A DNA stretch of 54,001 bases, taken from assembly GCA_034437515.1 (NCBI GenBank), contig DAOTTX010000162.1, forward strand, positions 1-54,001, given 5' to 3'. The notes beneath the pieces were generated by a model that worked only from the letters and a program-made list of their open reading frames with translations, did no database searches and was not told where the DNA came from. Each line of letters begins with the position of its first letter. The first letter of the stretch is position 1. Origin of the DNA: DAOTTX01 sp034437515. Lineage in GTDB: Bacteria > Chloroflexota > Anaerolineae > Aggregatilineales > Phototrophicaceae. Position numbers and translations under genes: made by a program. Of this stretch, positions 33,833 through 41,537 are shown one piece after another.

Positions 33833-36800
33833 TCACGCAAAATGGATGCCATTTTCAAACAAGCGCAAACCAACATTGCCCCGCTCCCCACGATGATAGC
33901 GCGGGTGCTGCCAGGGGAAAATGTGGTTTTCCGGGTGTGGCATCAGGCCGAACACATTCCCTGCTGGGTTGCACAGCCCGGCAATGTCTAACACGGAACC
34001 GTTCGGGTTCCAGGGGTAGCCGCCCGGCAAGCCATCGGGATTGACGTAGGTTAACGTTGCTAAACCTTGTTTCCACAGGTCATCAAGCGTGGCCTGGTCT
34101 TTCGCCATCACACGCCCTTCGCCATGCGCAACCGGCACATACAGTGGCGCATCCAAGCCCTGTGTGAACAAGCACGGACTATTGGGGTTAGGCTGCAACC
34201 ACACCCAACGGCACTCGAACTGCTGTCTTTCATTGTAGGTTAGAGTCACCGCACGGTCAGCACGCCATTTCGCCCCCGGCAGCACGCCCGATCTCACCAA
34301 CGTCTGGAAGCCGTTGCAAATACCGATCACCGGACGACCTTCCGCGATGAAGCGATCCAGCTTGTGCTTAAAGCGCACCTTTAGATCCAATGACCACAAC
34401 ACCCCCGCACCCATATCGTCACCGTAGCTGAAGCCACCCGGCACCACCAACATGTGATAATCCAGCAGGTCACGCTCTTCGGTGTCAAGCTGGTTAATAT
34501 GGACGATTTCCGGTAGGCCGCCCGCGAGTTCGCAAGCGAGGTAGGCATCACGATCCCGATTGGTACCGTTCGCATGGAGGATCAAAACTTTAGGTTTGCC
34601 CTCACGGATACGATTGGGACGGTCGGGTCTTGGTTGGAGCATCTGCGTCGTTGCATCGATAGGATGTGATGCGGGTTGCTCATCTTGAGGCTTTCTTCCG
34701 CGCCACGCATGTTCCAGGTCTTGCACGGCTATCTCAATGGATGGGGTCGCCTCCATTGCAGGCATAAGCCGTAATTTGTTAGCGGGCATAACCATGCCCA
34801 CACGAACCGCAAGATCGCCATCTAAGGCTGCAAAAATTTCTTCAAATACATCACGATCCATGCTACGGATTTCAACTAACAACGCCCCCTGCATCTCGGA
34901 GAATACTATGGAGTCTTCATGGTCACGGAGGAAGCCGGTAACAAGTTCAGCACCGACTCGCCCGGCAATACACATCTCTGCCAGCGCGACGGCAATACCG
35001 CCCTCGCTGACATCATGGCAGGATTGAACCAACCCCGCCTGAATCGCCTGATGCAGCGCACGGTAAGTAGCCATCGCATTCGGGTTCGGCTGCGGGACGG
35101 TACCGCCGTCGATGCCATGCAGCAGATTGTAATGACTACCGCCCATCTCATCACGGGTTTCGCCGATGACGTAGAGCAGATTCCCCGCCGCTTTTAAATC
35201 CATCGTGACGGTCTCCGTCACGTCAGACACAATCCCCAGCGCAGAGATCACCAGCGTGCCGGGGATAGCGTGGCGTTGCCCGTCCTCACCGAGATATTCG
35301 TTGTTCAAGCTGTCCTTACCGCTGATGAACGGCAAGCCATAAGCAACCGCCGCGTCATAGCACCCCTGCGCACAGCGTACCAACGCCCCCAGGCGATCCG
35401 GCAGGTTGGTGTTGCCCCAACTGAAGTTATCCAGAATGGCGATCTGGTCGGGGTCGGCCCCCACAGCAACCAGATTGCGGACAGCTTCATCGACTGCTGC
35501 CCATGCCATCACGTAGGGATCAAGGTCGGTGTATTGTGGCGCAAGGCCAACCGATAGCGCAACGCCGCGTGGCCCCTCACCCCCTCGTTTCCCCTCTCCC
35601 ACAAGGGGCGAGGGGGATGCTGTGAAGGCCGCGCGAATCTGCTCTATCACACCATCGAGGTCGTTCTCTACGGCACGCGCCGTCACACGAACAAAGCGGA
35701 TGCCTAGCGATTCCAATATTGTCTGACGTTCTGCATCAGCTTCTTGCTGCGTTTCATGCACTGCACCATCGACTTCTATCGCCAGTCCTTCTTCAGCACA
35801 GTAGAAATCTAATACGAAGGCACCAACCGGCTGCTGTCTACGGAACTTACGACCGTTCAACTGCCGGTTACGGAGTGCTTGCCAGAGTTTTTCCTCGCTC
35901 GGCGTGGATTCACGTCGCAAACGTCGAGCAACATCGATCATTTTCTGGCGCAGGTAGTCCGGCACATTAAGCCGTTCGTAATCACTGGCTCCCGATGCCG
36001 TAAGACCCTCTCCCCTGGTGGGAGAGGGATTTGGGGTGAGGGGACGCGGCGTAAGCACGGTTGCATCACTCGGTCCGTGATTATCCACGCCGACCAACGG
36101 CTTAACAGTCGTCCCACCTTGTATTTCATGATCGTAGCGCCGGATGACCGCTTCTTTGCTGCGGATCGTCGGCATAGCAAGCAATTTGAGCAGCGTCTCG
36201 CCAAAATCTTCACTCACTTGATTACCATCGCCGTTTAAGCCCCTCTCCGCCGATGGGAGAGAGGCTTGGGGTGAGGGGGCATATCGCCACTCCGCTATCA
36301 TATGACGCTGCGGCAGACCATCATGCAAGAAAGTCATCGACACATCCCCGACGATCTCGGTGCCATAGTGCAGAATGAGGCGCTCGGTCGGCTCAAATGT
36401 ACCAATCACGGTCGCGTCGATGTCCTGTCCATCGGCGATTTGCTTCAGACGTTGCCAGTGATGCGACGGCACTGCGAGCACCATGCGTTCCTGTGCCTCA
36501 CTGAGCCAGATCTCCCACGGGAGCAAACCCGGATATTTCAACGGCACATCCTGAAGTTGCACCCGTGCGCCGACTTCCTCACCCATCTCACCAACTGCGG
36601 AGGACAGACCACCCGCGCCACAATCGGTGATGGCGTTGTACAGCACCTCATCACGCGCGCGCAGCACGACCTCAAGCACCTGCTTTTCATGGATCGGATG
36701 CCCAATCTGCACCGCACCACCGCTGACCTGTGCGGTCGTCGTGTCCATCTCCATACTGCTGAAGGTCGCACCACGCAGACCGTCGCGCCCGGTGCGCCCA

Positions 36801-38056
36801 CCGACCACGACAATCAGATCACCGGGTTGCACCCCGGTACGATGTGACCCACGCGGCAAGATACCCAAACAGCCACAGAACACCAGCGGATTCGATGTGT
36901 AGCCGGGGTGATAGAAGATCGCGCCGTTAACCGTCGGGATGCCCATCTTGTTGCCGTAGTCCTCGATGCCGCTGACCACACCCTGCGCCACCCGACGCGG
37001 ATGCAGCACCCCTATCGGGAGTTGGTCGTCCGGTAAATCCGGCGGGCCGAAAAATAAAATATCCGTATTAGCAATCGGTCGTGCAGAAACACCCAACACA
37101 TCACGGACGACTCCGCCGACGCCGGTGTTGGCACCGCCGAACGGCTCTAGTGCAGAAGGACGGTTGTGTGTTTCCACCTTAAAGGCGAGATCGTAATCGT
37201 CATCGAAGCGCACAATCCCAGCATCGTCCACGAACGCGGAAACGACCCAGGGCTTATTCACTTTCTCCGTCGCCGCACGGATATAAGATTTGAGCAGTCC
37301 GTCAATTTCTTGCTCGACCGGGGCGCTATCGGCAGGTGCGCCCTGTGCTGGCCCGGTATAGCTGATCTTCGCACGAAATGTCTTATGAACGCAGTGTTCG
37401 CTCCACGTCTGCGCCAGCATTTCGATTTCCAAATCGGTCGGTTCACGCTCGATTGAAGCGAAGTAAGCGCGGATCACCTGCATTTCTTCAAGGTTGAGCG
37501 AGAGTCGCCGCTCGTTGCTGATTGCAATCAGCGTCTCATCATTAGCGTCCTTCAGGGCGACCACTTCGACCGCACCCGTCCCCGGTTGTGTAGAGACGAA
37601 CGGCGCGTCAATTGGTCGATCAATCGACACTTGCTGAATCACCGGGTTAGACAAGATTTTTGTCGTGATTTCTTCGAGGGCGGCAGCGTCAACCTCGCCC
37701 CGTAGCAGATGACGCGATCCGGTTGCGGCGTTTTCCAGTCCGTTGATTTCAAGCAACCACGCCGCGTTGAGCAAACTTTCCGCCGCCGAATCAGTCACCC
37801 CCGGCAGCAGCGTCACATCAACCGTATGCACGACGCCCCTGGTACTGTAGGCGCTGTCGATGGCAAATGTGTCGGTGACCGGGTCAGCCAACAATTCACT
37901 ACAGAGCCGCGTGACGTCATCGTCAGTTAAAGCACCCCGCAAGAAGAATAACCGCCCGCTGCTGACCGTAACGTTATCGAAACCGGTCAGTTGAGTTTGC
38001 GGACGTTGTTTTGACCACACCTCAATACGAAATATTCGTGTCTTCGTCTGGATCAC
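33833..38056 (-). CDS. purL: phosphoribosylformylglycinamidine synthase (PurS-L-Q fusion) with in-frame DUF559 insert
   Basis: 1407 residues from a GTG start with GGGGAG upstream. N-terminal PurS-like region (about 1-170), two AIRS-type PurL halves, and a C-terminal class I glutaminase (Cys in IGICNGFQTL, His/Glu in MPHPENH); no separate purS or purQ is seen. Residues 672-829 (35570-36043) do not belong to PurL: a DUF559 nuclease domain flanked by palindrome-encoded PLTPNPSPTRGEG and SPSPLVGEGKRGGEG. Host sequence resumes at RGVALSVGLAPQY. A second palindrome codes for about residues 593-606, in a linker. The frame stays open through both inserts, and no intein splice residues are present. 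All PurL and PurQ motifs I could look for remain, so activity is probably kept. First gene of the pur operon. Confidence 0.93.
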   Translation of the reverse strand: MIQTKTRIFRIEVWSKQRPQTQLTGFDNVTVSSGRLFFLRGALTDDDVTRLCSELLADPVTDTFAIDSAYSTRGVVHTVDVTLLPGVTDSAAESLLNAAWLLEINGLENAATGSRHLLRGEVDAAALEEITTKILSNPVIQQVSIDRPIDAPFVSTQPGTGAVEVVALKDANDETLIAISNERRLSLNLEEMQVIRAYFASIEREPTDLEIEMLAQTWSEHCVHKTFRAKISYTGPAQGAPADSAPVEQEIDGLLKSYIRAATEKVNKPWVVSAFVDDAGIVRFDDDYDLAFKVETHNRPSALEPFGGANTGVGGVVRDVLGVSARPIANTDILFFGPPDLPDDQLPIGVLHPRRVAQGVVSGIEDYGNKMGIPTVNGAIFYHPGYTSNPLVFCGCLGILPRGSHRTGVQPGDLIVVVGGRTGRDGLRGATFSSMEMDTTTAQVSGGAVQIGHPIHEKQVLEVVLRARDEVLYNAITDCGAGGLSSAVGEMGEEVGARVQLQDVPLKYPGLLPWEIWLSEAQERMVLAVPSHHWQRLKQIADGQDIDATVIGTFEPTERLILHYGTEIVGDVSMTFLHDGLPQRHMIAEWRYAPSPQASLPSAERGLNGDGNQVSEDFGETLLKLLAMPTIRSKEAVIRRYDHEIQGGTTVKPLVGVDNHGPSDATVLTPRPLTPNPSPTRGEGLTASGASDYERLNVPDYLRQKMIDVARRLRRESTPSEEKLWQALRNRQLNGRKFRRQQPVGAFVLDFYCAEEGLAIEVDGAVHETQQEADAERQTILESLGIRFVRVTARAVENDLDGVIEQIRAAFTASPSPLVGEGKRGGEGPRGVALSVGLAPQYTDLDPYVMAWAAVDEAVRNLVAVGADPDQIAILDNFSWGNTNLPDRLGALVRCAQGCYDAAVAYGLPFISGKDSLNNEYLGEDGQRHAIPGTLVISALGIVSDVTETVTMDLKAAGNLLYVIGETRDEMGGSHYNLLHGIDGGTVPQPNPNAMATYRALHQAIQAGLVQSCHDVSEGGIAVALAEMCIAGRVGAELVTGFLRDHEDSIVFSEMQGALLVEIRSMDRDVFEEIFAALDGDLAVRVGMVMPANKLRLMPAMEATPSIEIAVQDLEHAWRGRKPQDEQPASHPIDATTQMLQPRPDRPNRIREGKPKVLILHANGTNRDRDAYLACELAGGLPEIVHINQLDTEERDLLDYHMLVVPGGFSYGDDMGAGVLWSLDLKVRFKHKLDRFIAEGRPVIGICNGFQTLVRSGVLPGAKWRADRAVTLTYNERQQFECRWVWLQPNPNSPCLFTQGLDAPLYVPVAHGEGRVMAKDQATLDDLWKQGLATLTYVNPDGLPGGYPWNPNGSVLDIAGLCNPAGNVFGLMPHPENHIFPWQHPRYHRGERGNVGLRLFENGIHFA
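35573..35616. repeat. palindromic unit, left end of the DUF559 element
   Basis: CCCCTCACCCC, a short spacer, then CCCCTCTCCCAC / AGGGGCGAGGGGG. It matches, in inverted orientation, the unit at 36006-36043. On the minus strand it is read as SPSPLVGEGKRGGEG. Confidence 0.85.
36006..36043. repeat. palindromic unit, right end of the DUF559 element
   Basis: CCCTCTCCCCTGGTGGGAGAGGG forms a hairpin and is followed by ATTTGGGGTGAGGGG. Read on the minus strand as PLTPNPSPTRGEG. Inverted copy of 35573-35616 and direct copy of the lone unit at 36240-36279, including the shared outer gccgt..aag next to it. Confidence 0.85.
36240..36279. repeat. lone palindromic unit in purL, read in a different frame
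   Basis: CCCCTCTCC-gccgat-GGGAGAGAGG followed by CTTGGGGTGAGGGGG. Same family as the two units that bound the DUF559 element, but without a nuclease. On the minus strand it encodes PSPQASLPSAERG, a different reading frame from the 36006 copy (PLTPNPSPTRGEG), and is still free of stops. It falls in a low-conservation linker of PurL ahead of the LLKLLAMPTIRSKE segment. Confidence 0.8.
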
Positions 38057-38083
38057 CTGACTCCCCTGGCATGCTGTGTAGGC

Positions 38084-38122
38084 TAAAAATATATAACGGC
38101 CTCATCCTGGGGATAGGCCGTT
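38084..38122 (-). terminator. terminator or attenuator ahead of purL
   Basis: On the minus strand, AACGGCCT and AGGCCGTT (38095-38122) close an inner ATCC/GGAT stem, 12 bp in all with one bulge, followed by ATATATTTTT. It ends about 28 nt before the purL start and lies about 160 nt past the dehydrogenase stop. It may stop dehydrogenase readthrough, or control purL as an attenuator. The 160 nt upstream hold small hairpins (tgcg-cata-cgca; cctg-ataaa-cagg), but I recognise no known riboswitch. Confidence 0.65.
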
Positions 38123-38281
38123 GTTAATCTTTTATGTGCGTATGCGCAAACTGCCCTGTTTATCAGGCCATTTACGATCTAAGTTACGAAGGCGTCGTGT
38201 GTTCATGAATCGCCTATAATGTTTAAGCGGTGTTTAAATCTATGATAAAACCCTCTACCATGTAGCGCAACAGGTTTTTTG

Positions 38282-39286
38282 TTAAGATTTGCCGATGACC
38301 ATCACCTTGATCGCTTCGTCGGCCTTCGTCTGCTGTTCAAACGCCTGCGGCAACTCCGCCAGCGGGAAACGATGCGAGATCAACGGCGATAGATCGACCT
38401 CGCCACTGGCGAGCAGTTCAATCGCCCTGTGGAATTCATCGGCGTAGGCCAGTGAGCCAATCACGCTGACCTCTTTAGTGATGAACCATGATGGGTCAAA
38501 TGTCGCCGGTTCTTCGTAAGCCGCCAAGATCAACACCTTACCGCCAAAACGCACCAAACTAACCGCGTCAAGGAACGTCTGCGGCACACCGGCACAATCA
38601 ACCGTAATGTCTGTAGCGGCAAACTGCATCCCCGACATTTCATTAACGCCATGTCTCGCCTTGAGGTATTCGGCAGTTGTAGCCCCACCTGCCGCCGGGT
38701 TAAACACATCAGACGCACCGAGCTTCTTCGCCACATCCAACCGTAGCGGCGAGATATCCGTCACGACCACTTCTTCGACCCCGGCGGCCTTCATCGCCAC
38801 CAGCGTGACCAGACCAATCGTTCCTGCGCCGAAGATTGCGATCTTATCTGATGGTTGCGGTTGCACACGATTGACGCCGTGCAACCCGACCGCAAACGGC
38901 TCGACCAACGCTCCGGCTTCGTCACTGACACCAGCGGGAATCGGTATAACATTCGCACCAACAGTTCCGTTTTTGACCTTGACGAACTGAGAAAAGCCCC
39001 CCGGCGCACCCAAGCCGATCATGTTCATCATCGGGTTTACGACCACACGCTGTCCCGGCTGTAGTCCCTCCACCTCATCGCCGACCGTCGCCACGACACC
39101 GGAGAATTCATGACCGAGGATTTGCCCCGGCTGCACATAAGCCCCCTTACGATAGACGTGTAAGTCAGTCCCGCAGATGCCACATGCGCCGACCTCGACG
39201 ATAACGTCTTTAGGCCCCGGTTCTGGTGTATCAACCGCTTCAACACGAATGTCCTCAATTCCATGATAAACACCTGCCTGCATCAT
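38282..39286 (-). CDS. zinc-dependent medium-chain dehydrogenase
   Basis: 334 residues, alcohol/sorbitol/threonine-dehydrogenase type. Catalytic-zinc Cys in GACGICGTDLH and His-Glu in ILGHEFSGVV; NAD-binding IFGAGTIGLVTLVAMKAAG. The region where relatives carry the four-Cys structural zinc loop reads NPMMNMIGLGAPGGFSQF with no Cys, so structural zinc is absent. Substrate unknown (butanediol, threonine and polyol dehydrogenases look alike). ATG 39286 or 39283. Single gene with its own upstream gap. Confidence 0.88.
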   Translation of the reverse strand: MMQAGVYHGIEDIRVEAVDTPEPGPKDVIVEVGACGICGTDLHVYRKGAYVQPGQILGHEFSGVVATVGDEVEGLQPGQRVVVNPMMNMIGLGAPGGFSQFVKVKNGTVGANVIPIPAGVSDEAGALVEPFAVGLHGVNRVQPQPSDKIAIFGAGTIGLVTLVAMKAAGVEEVVVTDISPLRLDVAKKLGASDVFNPAAGGATTAEYLKARHGVNEMSGMQFAATDITVDCAGVPQTFLDAVSLVRFGGKVLILAAYEEPATFDPSWFITKEVSVIGSLAYADEFHRAIELLASGEVDLSPLISHRFPLAELPQAFEQQTKADEAIKVMVIGKS

Positions 39287-39435
39287 CAAAAATAACCCTT
39301 TCTTCAGTAATTTTCTTCATTGTATCGAGTTACGACGAGCGTTACAAACAAAAAGCTCATCACCTGCTTATGCCTCTTTAGACAATGCCTCTGACAATGG
39401 ATGTCTGAAATTCCCATCAATTCTGAGGATCAACC

Positions 39436-39906
39436 ATGACACCGACCACTGCACGCGAAACCCATGTCTATGAGAAACGTAGCGTGATGAAAACCACCCT
39501 TGAACGCATGACCGACTTCCACCAGGATCCAAAGGCCATGCCGAAACTTTCCCCACCGCCGATCTTTGTGCGGGTCAAACGCGACGACCGCACCTCGCTC
39601 ACCAAAGGCGAACTTGAGTTCACCTTATGGTTTGGGCCGATCCCTATCCACTGGCTCGCCCGCCATGAGGAAGGCCCCACCCCACATTCGTTCGCCGACC
39701 GTATGATCGAAGGCCCCATGGGTTATTGGCGACATGAACACATCTTTGAGGAAACAGACGGAGGTGTCGCACTAATTGACCGCGTTACCCTCGCGCACAA
39801 GCCCGGCCTCAAGGGATTGCTTACCCGTCTGATGTTCGACGGTGTGCCGCTGCGTATCCTATTTTTCTATCGGCATCTCCGCACACGCATGGCGGTAGGG
39901 AAATAA
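39436..39906 (+). CDS. SRPBCC/START-like ligand-binding protein
   Basis: 156 residues with the pattern of the SRPBCC (polyketide cyclase/dehydrase-like) fold: an N-terminal strand-helix with LERMTDFHQDPKAMPKLSPPP, then LEFTLWFGPIPIHWLARHEE, WRHEHIFEE and ALIDRVTLAHKPG..GLLTRLMFDGVPLRILFFYRHLRTR. Relatives often sit beside carotenoid desaturase genes, as here (65 nt before a CrtI-like oxidoreductase). A small hydrophobic ligand is likely; none can be named. Confidence 0.7.
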   Translation: MTPTTARETHVYEKRSVMKTTLERMTDFHQDPKAMPKLSPPPIFVRVKRDDRTSLTKGELEFTLWFGPIPIHWLARHEEGPTPHSFADRMIEGPMGYWRHEHIFEETDGGVALIDRVTLAHKPGLKGLLTRLMFDGVPLRILFFYRHLRTRMAVGK

Positions 39907-39971
39907 TCGGATACTCATCAATATTTGCTATATTCAAAACAATCTGAACGCATTGAACAGACCAATAACCT

Positions 39972-41537
39972 ATGAACGCACCTAAAGTCATTGTCATCGG
40001 TTCCGGTGTCGGCGGCGTGACCGCCGCCGCCCTCTTACAACAGGCCGGGTATCAGGTCACCGTGCTGGAAGCACAGACCTACCCCGGCGGCTGTGCCAGC
40101 ACCTATTTTCATAAAGGCTTTCACTTTGAATCCGGCGCAACAGTTGTCGGCGGCTTCCAACCGGACGGCCCCCACGCCATCGCCGGAGAGATGCTCGATC
40201 TCAATTGGCCCGTACGCCAACATGAACCGGCGTGGGTCACCCATCTGGAAAATCGCTCGGTAGAACTCACCGGCTCAAACGAAGACGTACTGCAAAAATT
40301 CCCCGGAACGGAAAAATTCTGGGCACAGCAGAGTAAGATCGCGGATATGGGCTGGAAGCTCTCCGCACAGGGGTTGCCCTGGCCCCCGCGTGACCCCGCC
40401 GAACTGCTGCAAATTATCAAAGTTGGCCTGAGTAATTTCCCCGGCATTTTACAGATCGTGCCGTTTGCCCTGGCGACCGTCAAGCAGTGGCTCAAATGGC
40501 ACGGCCTGGATAAAAACGAGGCCTTCGTGCGCTTCCTCGACGCGCAGTTACTCATTTCCGCACAGACCACGACTGACCACGTCAATGCGATGTACGCTGC
40601 GACCGCGCTTGACCTGGCGCGACAGGGCGTATTTCACATCGAAGGCGGCATCGGCAACATCGCCCAAACTGTTATAAATCGTCTGGAAAGCCTCGGCGGT
40701 CAGGTCAAATACCGGCATCGTGCCACTCGCATCGTCGTAGAGGACGGTCAGGTCACCGGTGTCTATGCGAAGAAAGGCCGCCGCAGCAAAGAGGAAATAT
40801 TCTTCCCGGCGGATTTCGTGCTTGCCAATATGACCCCGTGGGATCTCGACGGATTACTCGGTGAGCACAGCCCGACGCCACTCAAGCGAGAGAACAAACG
40901 GCGGCGCTATGGTTGGGGGGCATACGTGCTGCATATCGGTGTCGATAACGACGCCATCCCCGAAGGTTTCCCCGATCATCATCAGATCATCCGAGATATG
41001 CAGGGGCCGATGGGTGAGACGCGCAGCATCTTCATCTCGCTCTCGCCGGAATGGGACACTGACCGCGCCCCGACAGGGCAGCGTGCGATGACCATCACCA
41101 CGCATACGGATGTCCAGCAATGGTGGGATCTGCTGGAACGTGACGAAGACGCCTACTACGCCAAAAAAGACGAATACGCCGACGCCATTATCGACACCAT
41201 CGAGCAACGGTTGATCCCAAATTTCCGCGAAAACCTGACGCTGGTCTTACCCGGCACACCGGTCACCTATCAGTTCTATACCGAACGTCACAAGGGGATG
41301 GTTGGCGGTTTCCCGCAGACTTCGCTGTTCAAGGCACGCAGTCCACGCACAGGGTTACCCAACCTGCGCCTCGTCGGCGATTCGATCTTCCCCGGTCAGT
41401 CAACGGCAGGTGTCACACTCGGCGCGATCCGTGTTTTTGAGGATGTCAAACGTCACTATCCCATAGAGCGCGGGACACGTACACCCACGCAAGAATCAAC
41501 AGATGCAAGCGAACCCGTGATGGAACCGATCCGATGA
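39972..41537 (+). CDS. CrtI/CrtD-like FAD-dependent oxidoreductase
   Basis: 521 residues. N-terminal FAD fingerprint VIGSGVGGVTAAALLQQAGYQVTVLEAQTYPGGCAST; C-terminal LRLVGDSIFPGQSTAGVTLGAI closing the FAD site, as in carotenoid desaturases and isomerases. Which carotenoid step it performs cannot be read. With phytoene synthase (45444) and lycopene cyclase (47398) in the same direction it fits a carotenoid route, but no other phytoene desaturase is in the window. The stop overlaps photolyase by 4 nt. Confidence 0.85.
   Translation: MNAPKVIVIGSGVGGVTAAALLQQAGYQVTVLEAQTYPGGCASTYFHKGFHFESGATVVGGFQPDGPHAIAGEMLDLNWPVRQHEPAWVTHLENRSVELTGSNEDVLQKFPGTEKFWAQQSKIADMGWKLSAQGLPWPPRDPAELLQIIKVGLSNFPGILQIVPFALATVKQWLKWHGLDKNEAFVRFLDAQLLISAQTTTDHVNAMYAATALDLARQGVFHIEGGIGNIAQTVINRLESLGGQVKYRHRATRIVVEDGQVTGVYAKKGRRSKEEIFFPADFVLANMTPWDLDGLLGEHSPTPLKRENKRRRYGWGAYVLHIGVDNDAIPEGFPDHHQIIRDMQGPMGETRSIFISLSPEWDTDRAPTGQRAMTITTHTDVQQWWDLLERDEDAYYAKKDEYADAIIDTIEQRLIPNFRENLTLVLPGTPVTYQFYTERHKGMVGGFPQTSLFKARSPRTGLPNLRLVGDSIFPGQSTAGVTLGAIRVFEDVKRHYPIERGTRTPTQESTDASEPVMEPIR

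Larger units (their letters stand above)
35570..36043 (-). mobile_element. DUF559 nuclease element bounded by inverted palindromes, inside purL
   Basis: A 474-bp (158-codon) block in phase with purL. The core (about residues 690-805) is a DUF559/Vsr-like PD-(D/E)xK domain: LRRESTPSEEKLWQALRNRQLNGRKFRRQ, then GAFVLDFYC with Asp750, then AIEVDGAVH with Glu761 and Asp763, then FVRVTARAVENDLDGVIEQI; catalytic positions look intact. Both ends are copies of one G/C palindrome in opposite orientation (CCCCTCACCCC outermost). It has no start or stop of its own relative to purL, so the nuclease would be made as part of PurL or from an internal start. Mobility is inferred from structure, not shown. Confidence 0.8.

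Noticed and set aside
35570..36043. Intein in PurL
   Set aside because: No Cys/Ser at the insert start, no His-Asn before the C-terminal junction and no splicing blocks; the insert is only a nuclease domain with low-complexity ends.
38123..38281. Purine or guanine riboswitch ahead of purL
   Set aside because: No recognisable aptamer core was found; only small local hairpins and a terminator.
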